A stretch of 64,000 nucleotides of DNA from JACJXW01 sp964418125 (lineage in GTDB: Bacteria; Bacteroidota; Bacteroidia; Chitinophagales; Saprospiraceae), in NCBI GenBank assembly GCA_964418125.1, contig CAYQKY010000004.1, forward strand, positions 1 to 64,000. Direction: 5' to 3'. The position numbers were made by a program, and so were the translations under genes. Below, piece after piece: positions 34,531 through 43,372 of this stretch. A model generated the notes under the pieces. The model was not told the origin of the DNA, made no database searches, and saw only the letters and a list, made by a program, of their open reading frames with translations. The first letter of the stretch is position 1; each line of letters begins with the position of its first letter.

Positions 34531-35755
34531 TACCCCGCAAAAACGCCCGCTCCACCAGGTCGCTTCCGAAGGCATACGGCAGGTATGCCACCGAAGGGAT
34601 GGGGGGCGTAATGAAGAAATTCGCCACCTTTCCGACTGCGATACTTCCGTAGTCCTCCTCCAGCTCCATTGCCCTTGCCCCGTTGAGCGTAGCCGCATGG
34701 ATGGCTTCTTCCGGCAGCATGCCGCACTTGATGCAGGCCAGGGCTACTACGAACTGCATCTTGCCCGAGGGGGTAGAGCCCGGGTTATAATCAGAGGCCA
34801 GGGCGACGGGGAGCCCCGCGTCGATCAGCCGGCGGGCAGGCTGATAGGGGTCGTTAATGAAGAAAGGGGCGGAGGGCAGGAGCGTGGCCATAGTATTGCT
34901 GCCCTTGAGGCTCCCGATATCTTCATCGCTCACCACTTCCAGGTGGTCTACGGAAAGGGCGTTCCATTTTACACAAGCCGGTATGGCCCCCAGGCTGTTG
35001 AACTGGTTGACGTGCACCTTCGCCTTTAGCCCGTAGCGGGCGCCGGCCTCCATCAATTGCTCCGTCTCGGCTACCGTGAAGAAGCCCTTCTCGCAGAAGG
35101 CGTCGATGTAATCGGCCAGCTCTTCACCGGCGATGCGCGGCAGCATTTCGTCGATGATCAGGCGGATGTAGCCTTCGCGATTTTCCTTGTATTCCGGCGG
35201 CAGGGCGTGCGCCCCCAGGAAGGTGGCTTTGATAGGCATAGTGGTTTCTTCCTTCAGGCGCCGTATCACCCGCAGCATCTTCAGCTCGCTCTCCACCGTC
35301 AGCCCGTAACCGCTTTTGATCTCGACCGCCCCCGTGCCCAGCGCCTCAATCTCCCGGATGCGCTTCAGGGCGGCTGCCAGCAGCTCTTCCTCCGGCGTGT
35401 CCCGCAACCGTTGCGCCGAGTTGAGGATGCCTCCTCCCCGCCGGGCGATCTCCTCGTAACTCAGGCCTCTGATCCGGTCGACGAATTCCAGCTCCCGGCT
35501 GGCAGCAAAGACGATGTGGGTGTGAGAATCGCACCAGCTGGGGAAGACGAAGCCGCCGCCGGCGTCCACCTCTTCATCTGCCCGCCCGGGGCATTCCGCC
35601 ATCGGCCCGAAGGCGTGGAAGCGGCCGTTTTCGATGAGGAGATAGGCGTTATCCATGGTAGGGAGGTTTTGCATATCTCTGCCGGCTACGAAGGGTCGGG
35701 GTGTAGCCTCGGCCAGCACCAGGGAGCCGATATTTCGTATAAGTAGGGTGGGCAT
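34517..35755 (-). CDS. hutI: Imidazolonepropionase
   Basis: 412 aa. Metal-dependent amidohydrolase that opens 4-imidazolone-5-propionate to N-formimino-glutamate, the third step of histidine breakdown. The HxH metal site is at H78 and H80 (SWCDSHTHIVF). GAVEIKSGYGL and the FLGAHALPPEY, KVHVNQFNSLG and ALASDYNPGS motifs follow the family order. No other hut genes are in the window. The C-terminal codons are embedded in an AATCAACC-type repeat array. Confidence 0.93.
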   Translation of the reverse strand: MPTLLIRNIGSLVLAEATPRPFVAGRDMQNLPTMDNAYLLIENGRFHAFGPMAECPGRADEEVDAGGGFVFPSWCDSHTHIVFAASRELEFVDRIRGLSYEEIARRGGGILNSAQRLRDTPEEELLAAALKRIREIEALGTGAVEIKSGYGLTVESELKMLRVIRRLKEETTMPIKATFLGAHALPPEYKENREGYIRLIIDEMLPRIAGEELADYIDAFCEKGFFTVAETEQLMEAGARYGLKAKVHVNQFNSLGAIPACVKWNALSVDHLEVVSDEDIGSLKGSNTMATLLPSAPFFINDPYQPARRLIDAGLPVALASDYNPGSTPSGKMQFVVALACIKCGMLPEEAIHAATLNGARAMELEEDYGSIAVGKVANFFITPPIPSVAYLPYAFGSDLVERAFLRGKLVD

Positions 35756-35889
35756 GGATCTCGGTCATGGTTATTGAATGGGGTAAAGATACAAAGAGTG
35801 AGAAAGGAAGGTGCTTCCTGCAAGGCCTTAAATAGAATGCAAATAAGTAGGGATGGGGCGGATAACTTTCAAAGGTGGTAAAGCCGGCA

Positions 35890-36753
35890 TCACTTCTCCA
35901 TGATCTTTACAAATCCCTCAATCTCCTTTTTCCGCAGGCCCTGCAGGTGGGCGGCTGCCTCAGCCTGGCTGTTGAAACGCCCCAGGAAGACTTTGTAGAG
36001 GGCTTGTCCATTCAGTTGAAAGGGCGTGATCTCCGCCTTGCCGGCCACTTTGGTTTCCAGAGTGGAGCAGAACCGGATGGCGTTATCGTACGAAGAAAAA
36101 ACGCCGGCCTGAATGGTGAAAATGGCGGTTGGCGCCGGCGCCGGGGGGCTGGCATTTTCGCCAGAGGGTGTGGACGCTGGCGTTACGGGCCGGGGCCTGG
36201 GGCGCGGCGTGGCCGCAGCCGATACCGGGCGGGGTTCCACATCCGGTATCAGGGCGGGTCGCGATATGCCCAGGATGGCCCTGGGGCTGGGCAGTATATC
36301 CTCTTCCAGGGCGGCCAGGGCGGCCTGTATACGGTTGGCCGGCCGGTCATAGCCTTTGAAAATATCCAGCAATACTTCCGGCTCCATGGCCCCTTCGTGG
36401 CGGCCGAGGAGCTGGCCCTGGGAGCTGAATACCAATATGGTGGGTAAAATATTGACTTCGTATTGTTCTTTCAAGGCCTGCCCTTCCGGGCGGTCGATGT
36501 CGGCGCGCAGGGCAAGATAGTTCTCATCCAGGAAATCGGACAGGGGTTCGTCGGTGAAGGTGTGCTTTTCCATCCACTGGCTGGTCATACACCAGTCAGC
36601 AGCAAAATGAATGAAGTACAGCTTGCCTTCACGGGCGGCCATTTGCCTTACTTCCGGTAAATTAGCTTCAAGGAATTGAACGGGGGGAAGGGGGCTCCCT
36701 AAAAGAGCAAAGGGCAGCAGTAACAAAACTGCCACGGGGGGCAAATATTTCAT
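35890..36753 (-). CDS. Thioredoxin-like protein with C-terminal SPOR domain
   Basis: 287 aa from ATG 36753 (MKYLPPVAVL); a GTG 7 codons earlier would spoil the signal peptide. Residues 25-130 are thioredoxin-like, but the active site is CMTS (C55, S58) instead of CxxC, so it has lost one redox Cys. A Pro-rich linker (150-205) leads to a SPOR domain (about 213-287, IQAGVFSSYDNAIRFCSTLE...ALYKVFLGRFNSQAEAAAHLQ). SPOR domains bind denuded peptidoglycan at division sites. It may be a septal chaperone or a mixed-disulfide trap (inference). Confidence 0.8.
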   Translation of the reverse strand: MKYLPPVAVLLLLPFALLGSPLPPVQFLEANLPEVRQMAAREGKLYFIHFAADWCMTSQWMEKHTFTDEPLSDFLDENYLALRADIDRPEGQALKEQYEVNILPTILVFSSQGQLLGRHEGAMEPEVLLDIFKGYDRPANRIQAALAALEEDILPSPRAILGISRPALIPDVEPRPVSAAATPRPRPRPVTPASTPSGENASPPAPAPTAIFTIQAGVFSSYDNAIRFCSTLETKVAGKAEITPFQLNGQALYKVFLGRFNSQAEAAAHLQGLRKKEIEGFVKIMEK

Positions 36754-36891
36754 GGGATTATTTTTTTTTGCCACTATGGCTTTTTACACATTCTTTCTTT
36801 CAATATACGATAAAATTTCAAAAAAGGTATATTGAAAGTGAGGATATTTTAAGGGATGGGCTGAAAAAGTGCTCCGGGCAGCGGTGAGTTT

Positions 36892-37407
36892 TTACCGGAA
36901 ACGGCATTTGACGAAGTCGATCAATGCGCGGTGGTTGTGCATCAGGTCCTGGCAGGTGTCGAATAATTCTTCGAACTTCATTGCAACCATGCGCATCTCT
37001 TTGGAGTCTTTAATGTCTTCATCCATAGATTTTGCCTTGAAGAGGAAGCAGGTGTGGATGCTCTGGAATACTTTTTCCAACTCATCGGCGCGGCGCAGGA
37101 ACTGTTGCATCAGCTCCACTTCATTGGAAGAAAGGTTCTTGTAGGTGCTGCTGGCTTCCGCCAGAACCTTCTCGTCGGAGAGGTCTTTCTGGGTGATGTC
37201 AATGATGGAAATGCCGAAGAGGTTGGCGATCTTCAGCAGGTTGCAGATCTTGGGTTCTGCCGAGCCGTTTTCATAGGAGGCAATATTGCCGCGGTTGAGG
37301 CCGACGCGGTTGGCCAGCTCTTCCTGGCTCAACTTGAGTTGCTTCCGCAGAAGGCGGAGGTTTTGCTGTAAAAAAATTATCGAGGTGTCCTGTTTTACCA
37401 CATCCAT
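36892..37407 (-). CDS. XRE-family transcriptional regulator
   Basis: 171 aa. Helix-turn-helix of the lambda-repressor/Xre type at residues 16-70 (LRLLRKQLKLSQEELANRVGLNRGNIASYENGSAEPKICNLLKIANLF). The C-terminal 95 residues are helical and of unknown class (EVELMQQFLRRADELEKVFQSI). Divergent from the ECF sigma factor gene, with 290 bp between them, so it may influence that promoter (inference). Not next to a toxin or phage gene. Confidence 0.85.
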   Translation of the reverse strand: MDVVKQDTSIIFLQQNLRLLRKQLKLSQEELANRVGLNRGNIASYENGSAEPKICNLLKIANLFGISIIDITQKDLSDEKVLAEASSTYKNLSSNEVELMQQFLRRADELEKVFQSIHTCFLFKAKSMDEDIKDSKEMRMVAMKFEELFDTCQDLMHNHRALIDFVKCRFR

Positions 37408-37604
37408 TTAAGATCCTGCTTTTCCGTCCAAAAGAAATCGATGAAATCAGACAAAAGTTCGATTAACCGGCATACAATAAGTACAAATGAATTTAAAGTT
37501 AGTTTAAGTATGTTAATTTTTTTAACGTTTACCCCGAGCCAATGCCATTATAGTGTAAAAAAGGTTACGGCAGCGACAATAAACGGGCTAAATAGGAAAT
37601 TTTT

Positions 37605-37636
37605 TTTGCAAAATTGATGTTCAAACTGTAGATTTG
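37605..37636 (+). promoter_or_regulatory. Promoter of the ECF sigma factor gene
   Basis: TTTG (37605-37608), a 20-nt spacer, then TAGATTTG (37629-37636). Both Bacteroidota sigma-A elements match at correct spacing, 61 bp before the start codon. The 37408-37697 gap is otherwise AT-rich without a gene. Confidence 0.75.
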
Positions 37637-37697
37637 TAAATAAAAATTACAAAGCACCATTATCATCAATCATACAAATTCTAAATCACCGGCTAAT

Positions 37698-38225
37698 ATG
37701 ATATATGCAATTCAGAATCAAATTCAGGAACAACTTGATGCAATAAGTAGTTCACTGAGAGCCTTTTCCCTTAAGCTTACCGGCAACAGCGTCGACGCCG
37801 AGGACCTTTATCAGGATACTGCCCTGAGGATCATTACCAATGCAGATAAGTACAAGCAGGGCACCAATTTCAAGGCCTGGGCGGTAACGATTATGCGTAA
37901 CATCTTCATCAACAATTACCGCAAGAAGGTGCGCCGCAATATGATCATCGACCAGACGCCGAACAACTATTACATCAACTCCGGCGACAAGCTCGTCGAA
38001 AACGACGGAGAGGCCAATGTCGCCTACAACGAGCTGATGAAAATGGTCAATACGCTGGACGAAGATTTTCGCCGCCCCTTCCTGATGGCTTATCAGGGGT
38101 TCAAGTATGACGAGATCGCCGAGCAGCTGGGGTCTCCACTGGGCACCATCAAAAGCCGTATCTTCTTCGCGCGGAAAAAACTGCAGAAGATGTACCAGGA
38201 TGCCCAGAAAGAGAGAAGGGCTTAA
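37698..38225 (+). CDS. ECF-type RNA polymerase sigma factor
   Basis: 175 aa. Sigma region 2 spans residues 12-75 (ALRAFSLKLTGNSVDAEDLYQDTALRIITNADKY, AWAVTIMRNIFINNYRKK) and region 4 spans about 115-168 (RRPFLMAYQGFKYDEIAEQLGSPLGTIKSRIFFARKKLQ). No anti-sigma gene is adjacent, so activity may be controlled by its own transcription. It has its own promoter and a strong terminator. The regulon is unknown. Confidence 0.9.
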   Translation: MIYAIQNQIQEQLDAISSSLRAFSLKLTGNSVDAEDLYQDTALRIITNADKYKQGTNFKAWAVTIMRNIFINNYRKKVRRNMIIDQTPNNYYINSGDKLVENDGEANVAYNELMKMVNTLDEDFRRPFLMAYQGFKYDEIAEQLGSPLGTIKSRIFFARKKLQKMYQDAQKERRA

Positions 38226-38256
38226 CCATCATTTGGTAACCGAGTAAATTTTTCAG

Positions 38257-38303
38257 CGAAAAAGGCTGGAGGGTATACCCCTGTCCAGCCTTTTTCGTTT
38301 TTT
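38257..38303 (+). terminator. ECF sigma gene terminator
   Basis: CGAAAAAGGCTGGA (38257-38270) and TCCAGCCTTTTTCG (38284-38297) form a perfect 14-bp stem with a 13-nt loop, followed by a T run. Confidence 0.85.
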
Positions 38304-38397
38304 GGAAGGGCCACTTTTAAGTGGGCCGTATATTTCCCGCCGATATAGGCTTTTTGTATATTTAGCTTTCAATAACCGTTCCACCTAAACCAACCAC

Positions 38398-40263
38398 ATG
38401 AGCAAATTAACCATCAAAAGCGGCAAAGGTGAGTTGAACCTGAAAAAAAGCAAGTCGCTGGTAGGCTTGAAAACCACTCCTGAGAAACCAGCTGCCAAAG
38501 AGGATTACGTAGAAGCAGAAGTCCATACCAACCTTGGCGGCTTCCAGGTCGTAAGCCTGAAGAAGGAAGGCGAAGATATTGACTCCAAGCTGGACGAAGT
38601 GCGGCAGCGGGATGAGGTAGAGGTGGGCACCCATGTCTATTATGCGGAAGGCAGCAACAAACCGCTGGTGGCTACCGGAGATATCTACATCACCTTCGAA
38701 GAGGGAGTCAGTGAGGGCGAACAGGGCATCGTCCTGGAAGAGTACCATCTGGAGGTAGTGGAACGCCGGGACAAAAACCGCCTCATTGCCCGGGTGACGC
38801 CACAGTCGCCCAACCCAATCAAAGTGGCCCACATGCTGCAGCAGGTATCCCTCGTTAAACTGGCAGAACCGGACCTGGATACCATCCTCGATGAATACGA
38901 GTTCCGCGAACCCACCGATGACCTGATCGCTCAGCAATGGCACCTGCGTAATCAGGGCAGCATACCGGGCGCCAATTACAACATACGGCAGGGGGCTGAT
39001 GCCAAAGTGGCCGATGCCTGGCGCCGCCTGGGAGGCCTGGGGTCGGAACGGGTCGTTATTGCAGTGATCGATAACGGGTTCGACGTCAACCATCCCGACC
39101 TGCGGACCAAGGTTTTTCGCCCCTTTGACCTGTGGAACCAATCGCCTAACCTCACTATGGGCGACCCGCGATTTACCCACGGTACTCCCTGCGCCAGTGT
39201 GGCGCTAGCCGTCTCCAACGGCAGAGGGATTGTCGGGGCGGCGCCCAACGCCATGTTCATGCCGATCAGCGGGACGTCCTTCAGCAACCGGGCCACTGAA
39301 CAGATGTTCGACTATTGCATCGAGAACGGGGCCGATATCATCAGCTGCAGTTGGGGAACCACCGACCCCAACTTCGCCCTCAGCTCCGTTAAATCGGAAG
39401 CCATTTCCCGGGCGGCGAGCAGGGGCCGAAACGGCAAGGGGTGCGTTATCCTCTTCGCTACCGGCAATGACGATTTAGATTTTGTGAACTTCTACGCCGC
39501 ACACCCTGACGTGATCGCCGTAGGAGCTTCCACCAGCCAGGACACCTATGCCAACTATTCCAACCGTGGCCGGGAAGTGTCCGTTGTGGCGCCCTCCAAC
39601 GGCGATTGGCCCATACTGGCCGCCCGGGCATCCTGGGACGAAGGCATCTCCTGGGAAACCGGTGTCTACCGTTACTATCGTGACGGCAGGGACCGCGGCC
39701 CGCTCTACAAACACTTCGGGGGCACATCCAGCTCTACACCGCTGGCCGCAGGGGTTTGCGCGCTCATGCTGTCAGCCAACCCCAACCTCACCGCCCGCGA
39801 GGTGAAAGAGATCCTGCAATCCACAGCCGACAAGATCGGCGCTCCTTCCGAATATTCCGGTGGGCATTCTCCCAAGTACGGCTACGGCAGGATCAACGCC
39901 GACCGGGCCGTTGCCGAGGCTCTGCGCCGCATGGAAAAACAACCCGAGCCGGCAGAAGTGGAAGAAACAGTTACTTCCGGCCAGGGCTTGTTCCGTTTCA
40001 GCGTCAAACGACAGCCTTCTGCCGGCTGGGGGGTGCAAACCGGCGTGTACAAGGAATACGGCAACGTGTTGATACAGGCGGAAAAACTGCAAAGCCAGTT
40101 CAACCAGCCGATCATCGTCAACATCAATGAACTAAACGGGGAGACTGTCTACAAAGTCATCCTCGGCGCTTTCGATACCCTGGCGGAAGCCAAGCAGTTG
40201 CACGAAAAGGTCAAAGCCGCCGGTATCAGCTCTTTCCCGGCCGACCTGTCGAAGCTGGGGTGA
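38398..40263 (+). CDS. Subtilisin-like serine protease with C-terminal SPOR domain
   Basis: 621 aa. No signal peptide. An N-terminal extension of about 210 residues (charged, including an inhibitor-like beta module at 95-165) precedes a peptidase S8 domain with the full triad: D225 (VIDNGFD), H261 (THGTP) and S444 (GGTSSSTP), plus FATGND. A Pro/Glu linker leads to a SPOR domain (about 548-621, VQTGVYKEYGNVLIQAEKLQ...VYKVILGAFDTLAEAKQLHE). Leaderless secretion or a cytoplasmic role would be unusual for a subtilase with a peptidoglycan-binding domain. Active enzyme expected. Confidence 0.85.
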   Translation: MSKLTIKSGKGELNLKKSKSLVGLKTTPEKPAAKEDYVEAEVHTNLGGFQVVSLKKEGEDIDSKLDEVRQRDEVEVGTHVYYAEGSNKPLVATGDIYITFEEGVSEGEQGIVLEEYHLEVVERRDKNRLIARVTPQSPNPIKVAHMLQQVSLVKLAEPDLDTILDEYEFREPTDDLIAQQWHLRNQGSIPGANYNIRQGADAKVADAWRRLGGLGSERVVIAVIDNGFDVNHPDLRTKVFRPFDLWNQSPNLTMGDPRFTHGTPCASVALAVSNGRGIVGAAPNAMFMPISGTSFSNRATEQMFDYCIENGADIISCSWGTTDPNFALSSVKSEAISRAASRGRNGKGCVILFATGNDDLDFVNFYAAHPDVIAVGASTSQDTYANYSNRGREVSVVAPSNGDWPILAARASWDEGISWETGVYRYYRDGRDRGPLYKHFGGTSSSTPLAAGVCALMLSANPNLTAREVKEILQSTADKIGAPSEYSGGHSPKYGYGRINADRAVAEALRRMEKQPEPAEVEETVTSGQGLFRFSVKRQPSAGWGVQTGVYKEYGNVLIQAEKLQSQFNQPIIVNINELNGETVYKVILGAFDTLAEAKQLHEKVKAAGISSFPADLSKLG

Positions 40264-40279
40264 AGGGAAGCCGGAAGAC

Positions 40280-40692
40280 GCTCCGGAAAGTCCAATGAAG
40301 CAGCAATTCCCGCTTTGAACGAGGGTGCACCTAGGGTGTTCATTTTGGGGAATTTGGCTCCCACAGGTTTTACTCACCTTCAAGCCAGGGCACGATGGGC
40401 ATGCCTTCGCTTGAAGCTTCGGCAGCCGGAGAAAAGCGCACCCTGGCAGCCACTCCAGGAGGCGCTTTATTCCATCAGTCGCTACGCTCGTGTCCCAGCG
40501 CCTCCTGGAGTGTGCAAAGGGCCAAAAGTTGTGAGAACGAAACCCTCGTAAGCAACTTGTTAATGAACACCCCAGACGTTACCTACTCCTATCGTCGTAG
40601 ATAATACCTCCACCATCACTTTGGAAAGCCAAAGCGGGAATTGCTGATTGTTCCATAATACAAAACTCCTGTCCTGGATGGCTTTCCGGAGC
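40280..40692. repeat. Large nested palindrome (foldback element)
   Basis: Four nested inverted pairs are exact or near exact: 40280-40293 with 40680-40692; 40301-40316 with 40631-40646 (16 bp, perfect); 40334-40344 with 40562-40572 (11 bp, perfect); 40451-40466 with 40497-40512 (16 bp, perfect, CACTCCAGGAGGCGCT). Total 413 bp between convergent genes. No gene is convincing in 40264-40718. Could be a mobile foldback/MITE or a structured RNA. Confidence 0.8.
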
Positions 40693-40718
40693 AGCTTCAA
40701 CCATGAAGCCTTGTTATC

Positions 40719-41354
40719 TTACTCCAGAATTCCCCAGTAAAAAGGGGCCCACCGGAAGAAGTAGGCTTCTTCGATGGCCAGGAACCCTGCCGCTTTCAGC
40801 AGTTCGTCGGTAGGGCGGTCGAGGTGGCATCCTTCGGCCAGGTGTTTCCAGATGGGAGTTGCGGCCTGCTGAAGCCAGCGTTGAGGCTGGCGGTTGTCCT
40901 GAATGTGTTCGATGACCAACAATTTCCCCCCGGGCTTCAGCCACTGCCGGAGAAGCTGTATGGACTCTTTCAGCCGGGGAACGGTGCACAGAACAAGGGT
41001 GCAGACGATCTGGTTAAAGCCTCCCTCAGGGACGTTTTCCCGGACGATGCCGTCGCCTATTCCGGCTTCCAGCAATTCGATGCGGGCATCGGTTACGCCT
41101 TGTTCCAGCTTGCTTCGGGCGTATTTCAACATGGACGGAGAAGGTTCAATTGCCAGCACCTCTGCCCCGGCAGGGTACAGGTGAAAGTTGGCGCCGGTGC
41201 CGGCTCCTATTTCCAGTATTTTTCCCCGGGCGCCCTGAAGCAGCGCCCGGCGTTTCTCCTCCAGAAAATCGTCTTCGATCCCTTTCATCACGGGGTCGTA
41301 TAGCCAGGCGAAAAAACAGGAGTAGAGGGAGTCGGAATGGGAGCAATGGGGCAT
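40719..41354 (-). CDS. Class I SAM-dependent methyltransferase
   Basis: 211 aa. SAM-binding motif I ILEIGAGTGANFHLYP (about 46-61), motif II acidic loop VLAIEPSPSML, and the later QIVCTLVLCTVPRL strand. The family includes UbiE-like and phospholipid or small-molecule methyltransferases. The C-terminal portion (ATPIWKHLAEGCHLDRPTDELLKAAGF) resembles the METTL7-like/phospholipid group. Acceptor unknown. Upstream is an 8-nt-period repeat array that touches the start codon. Confidence 0.85.
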   Translation of the reverse strand: MPHCSHSDSLYSCFFAWLYDPVMKGIEDDFLEEKRRALLQGARGKILEIGAGTGANFHLYPAGAEVLAIEPSPSMLKYARSKLEQGVTDARIELLEAGIGDGIVRENVPEGGFNQIVCTLVLCTVPRLKESIQLLRQWLKPGGKLLVIEHIQDNRQPQRWLQQAATPIWKHLAEGCHLDRPTDELLKAAGFLAIEEAYFFRWAPFYWGILE

Positions 41355-41519
41355 GGTTTGATTGCTGTTTTGCTATATTGTTGACAATGTCTGCGATGGT
41401 GGTGGGGAGGAAAAGCGGCCTTTCCTTCTCTGAACAGGGGCGAACACTAACTGTCAGACAGTAGGGGTAGCCATCCAACCATCCAGCAATATAACAATTC
41501 AACAATATAACCACCTACC
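41355..41519. repeat. 8-nt-period inverted array (TGCTATAT / GTTGAATT family)
   Basis: The left arm at 41355-41386 reads GGTTTGAT TGCTGTTT TGCTATAT TGTTGACA, right before the methyltransferase start. The facing arm at 41469-41519, on the opposite strand, carries GTTATATT GTTGAATT GTTATATT GCTGGATG GTTGGATG. It begins at the rhomboid stop codon (TAG, 41515-41517). The vocabulary is shared with 33311 and 62272. Confidence 0.7.
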
Positions 41520-42222
41520 ACGTTCCAGTCGAGAACCAGTCATCATCGCGTTCCCGCAGGCGTTCCTGTTTGGTTTTCTTGAAGGTATCGCGGCCGAGGA
41601 AATATTCTCCTTCCTGTTCGGGTTCCTGTTCCCAGGAGTAAGCGGGGCGTTCCTCGTCTTTTTCGATCGTGTTTTTGAACCAGAAGGAAGTGAAGATACC
41701 AACCAGGCCGCCCAGCAGGTGGCTTTCCCAGGAAATGTTGGCTTCGCCGTTGGGCAGTATGCCCATGAACATGGAACCGTAGTAGAAGACGACGACCAGG
41801 GCCAGGACGATGGATTTGAGGTTGCGCCGGAAGATGCCGTTCCAGAACACGAAGGCCACCAGCCCGTAAACTACGCCGCTGGCGCCGATGTGGAAAGCAT
41901 TATCCCGGGCAAACAGCCATACGGCGGCCCCGGTGAGCAGATAGATCATGATGAAGCTCGGTATGGCGATGCGCCGGTAAAAGAACAGTACAATGGCGCT
42001 GAGCATGAACAGCGGAGGAGTATTGGATAGCAGGTGGGGCCACCCGGAATGGATCAGAGGAGCAAAGAATATACCCCGCAATCCGAATGATTCCCGGGGG
42101 AAGATACCGTATATTCCGAAGTCTATTCCGGTAAGGGCCTGAAAAAGCTGTATACCCCACAGGATGGCGATCAGCCAGAACGGCAGAAGCAGGCTTTCCC
42201 GGAATTTTTTCGTGATGCTCAT
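41515..42222 (-). CDS. Rhomboid-family intramembrane serine protease
   Basis: 235 aa from ATG 42222 (MSITKKFR...). Six hydrophobic helices. The catalytic Ser is in GASG (S115, FHIGASGVVYGL) and the His is in SHLLGG (H168, ISWESHLLGG). An HSGWPHLLSN motif lies in helix 2. Cleaves transmembrane segments of substrate proteins. It ends with a charged cytoplasmic tail of about 50 residues. No substrate is evident nearby. Confidence 0.88.
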   Translation of the reverse strand: MSITKKFRESLLLPFWLIAILWGIQLFQALTGIDFGIYGIFPRESFGLRGIFFAPLIHSGWPHLLSNTPPLFMLSAIVLFFYRRIAIPSFIMIYLLTGAAVWLFARDNAFHIGASGVVYGLVAFVFWNGIFRRNLKSIVLALVVVFYYGSMFMGILPNGEANISWESHLLGGLVGIFTSFWFKNTIEKDEERPAYSWEQEPEQEGEYFLGRDTFKKTKQERLRERDDDWFSTGTW

Positions 42223-42414
42223 TGGCAATGGTTATAATGCTGGATGGTAATATCGTTTTTGTCCAGGGGCTTACCCGTTTAATAGTCTGAGAACCGGCGG
42301 GTAACTGGCCTGCGACATTATTTCAACCTCTGCCAACTCCTTAAAGTTGAACTTTTCATCGAGTTTACCTTCCAGTTGGTATAGAATGAGACTAGGTATC
42401 CCCCCGTACCGGAA

Positions 42415-43179
42415 TCACTGGTAGCGGCGCCGGACCAGCTTGATGAAGTCCCTGGCCACCGGTTGACGTTCCTCTTCCGCCCACTCGTACCGTTCGGCGA
42501 GGTTCATGAGCAGGTTACGGGCTTCATCCATATTCTGGTAATTGTTCAGGACGCCGAGCGTATCATTGAGAGCATTGAGGTCTTTGCCAAAGAGTTCATT
42601 CATGTAGAGCAGGCGGTCGTTGATAGCCAGGGCCTTGGTCAGGTCGTTTACGGGGCGCTCGCTCAGTTTTTCGGAGAGCTCGGTGGCTGCTTTAAATTCG
42701 AATAAAGCTCTTACCCCTTTACTGGCCGACGGCTGGGATTCTCCGGTAGGTGGCTTTGGGGTGGGCTGTGGTTTGGGGGGGGGTACAGGTTCCGGCCGGG
42801 GCGGTTGTGGAGCAGGACGGGGGTCCGGTTCCGGTTCCGGTTCGCGCTTGGGCTCGGGGTCCGGCTCATCCGGCATGGGGTCGGGGACCGGGTCAGGCCC
42901 GGGGGCCATCTTATTTGCCCGTTGTGTATCCGGGATCTCGATGATGCGGGGCGGAGTATAGGTGCGCTTGACTGTCGGCCGTTCCTCGCGGCTGCTGCCG
43001 GTAGTGTTCATTTCCACCGGCAGGCTGTTCTCGCTATGCAGAAAGTACTCATACAACTGCTTGATATAGCTTAGCATGAGGTCTCTTTCTATGGAAGCCA
43101 CATTGCTTTCGTCCATGCTCATGCTTTTATGAAGGGCATTGATCTTGTCGAGAATGACCTTAGACTGCTTCAGGTTCAT
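42415..43179 (-). CDS. Conserved protein with Pro-rich linker, function unknown
   Basis: 254 aa with no signal peptide. An N-terminal helical part (1-60, KVILDKINALHKSMSMDESNVASIERDLML) is followed by a long Pro/Glu/Asp-rich linker (about 90-150, dense PEPEP/PPKP repeats). A C-terminal helical domain (155-254) contains ALFEFKAATELSEKLSERPVNDLTKAL and NLLMNLAERYEWAEEERQPVARDFI. A Bacteroidota-conserved family of this shape is known only as hypothetical. The acidic linker looks like a flexible tether. Function not recognised. Confidence 0.6.
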   Translation of the reverse strand: MNLKQSKVILDKINALHKSMSMDESNVASIERDLMLSYIKQLYEYFLHSENSLPVEMNTTGSSREERPTVKRTYTPPRIIEIPDTQRANKMAPGPDPVPDPMPDEPDPEPKREPEPEPDPRPAPQPPRPEPVPPPKPQPTPKPPTGESQPSASKGVRALFEFKAATELSEKLSERPVNDLTKALAINDRLLYMNELFGKDLNALNDTLGVLNNYQNMDEARNLLMNLAERYEWAEEERQPVARDFIKLVRRRYQ

Positions 43180-43372
43180 GTTTGTTTAATTATTTTTCTT
43201 TTGGTTTTCAGTAATTTATCGATTCTGCAGGCTGATTGCAAATATAAGGCGTAGACTTTTTTCGTGCTGGAAAAGATCCTTCTACTTTTAAAGAAAGTCA
43301 AAGTTTATAACCAATCTCTTCAGCCAGTACGGATGAAATTCCTAACTTTATCGTAAAGTTTGAGCATTATAT

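Noticed and set aside
42750..42961. Gly/Arg-rich plus-strand frame opposite the Pro-rich linker
   Set aside because: Antisense of a PEP/PKP repeat always gives Gly-rich frames; no independent support.
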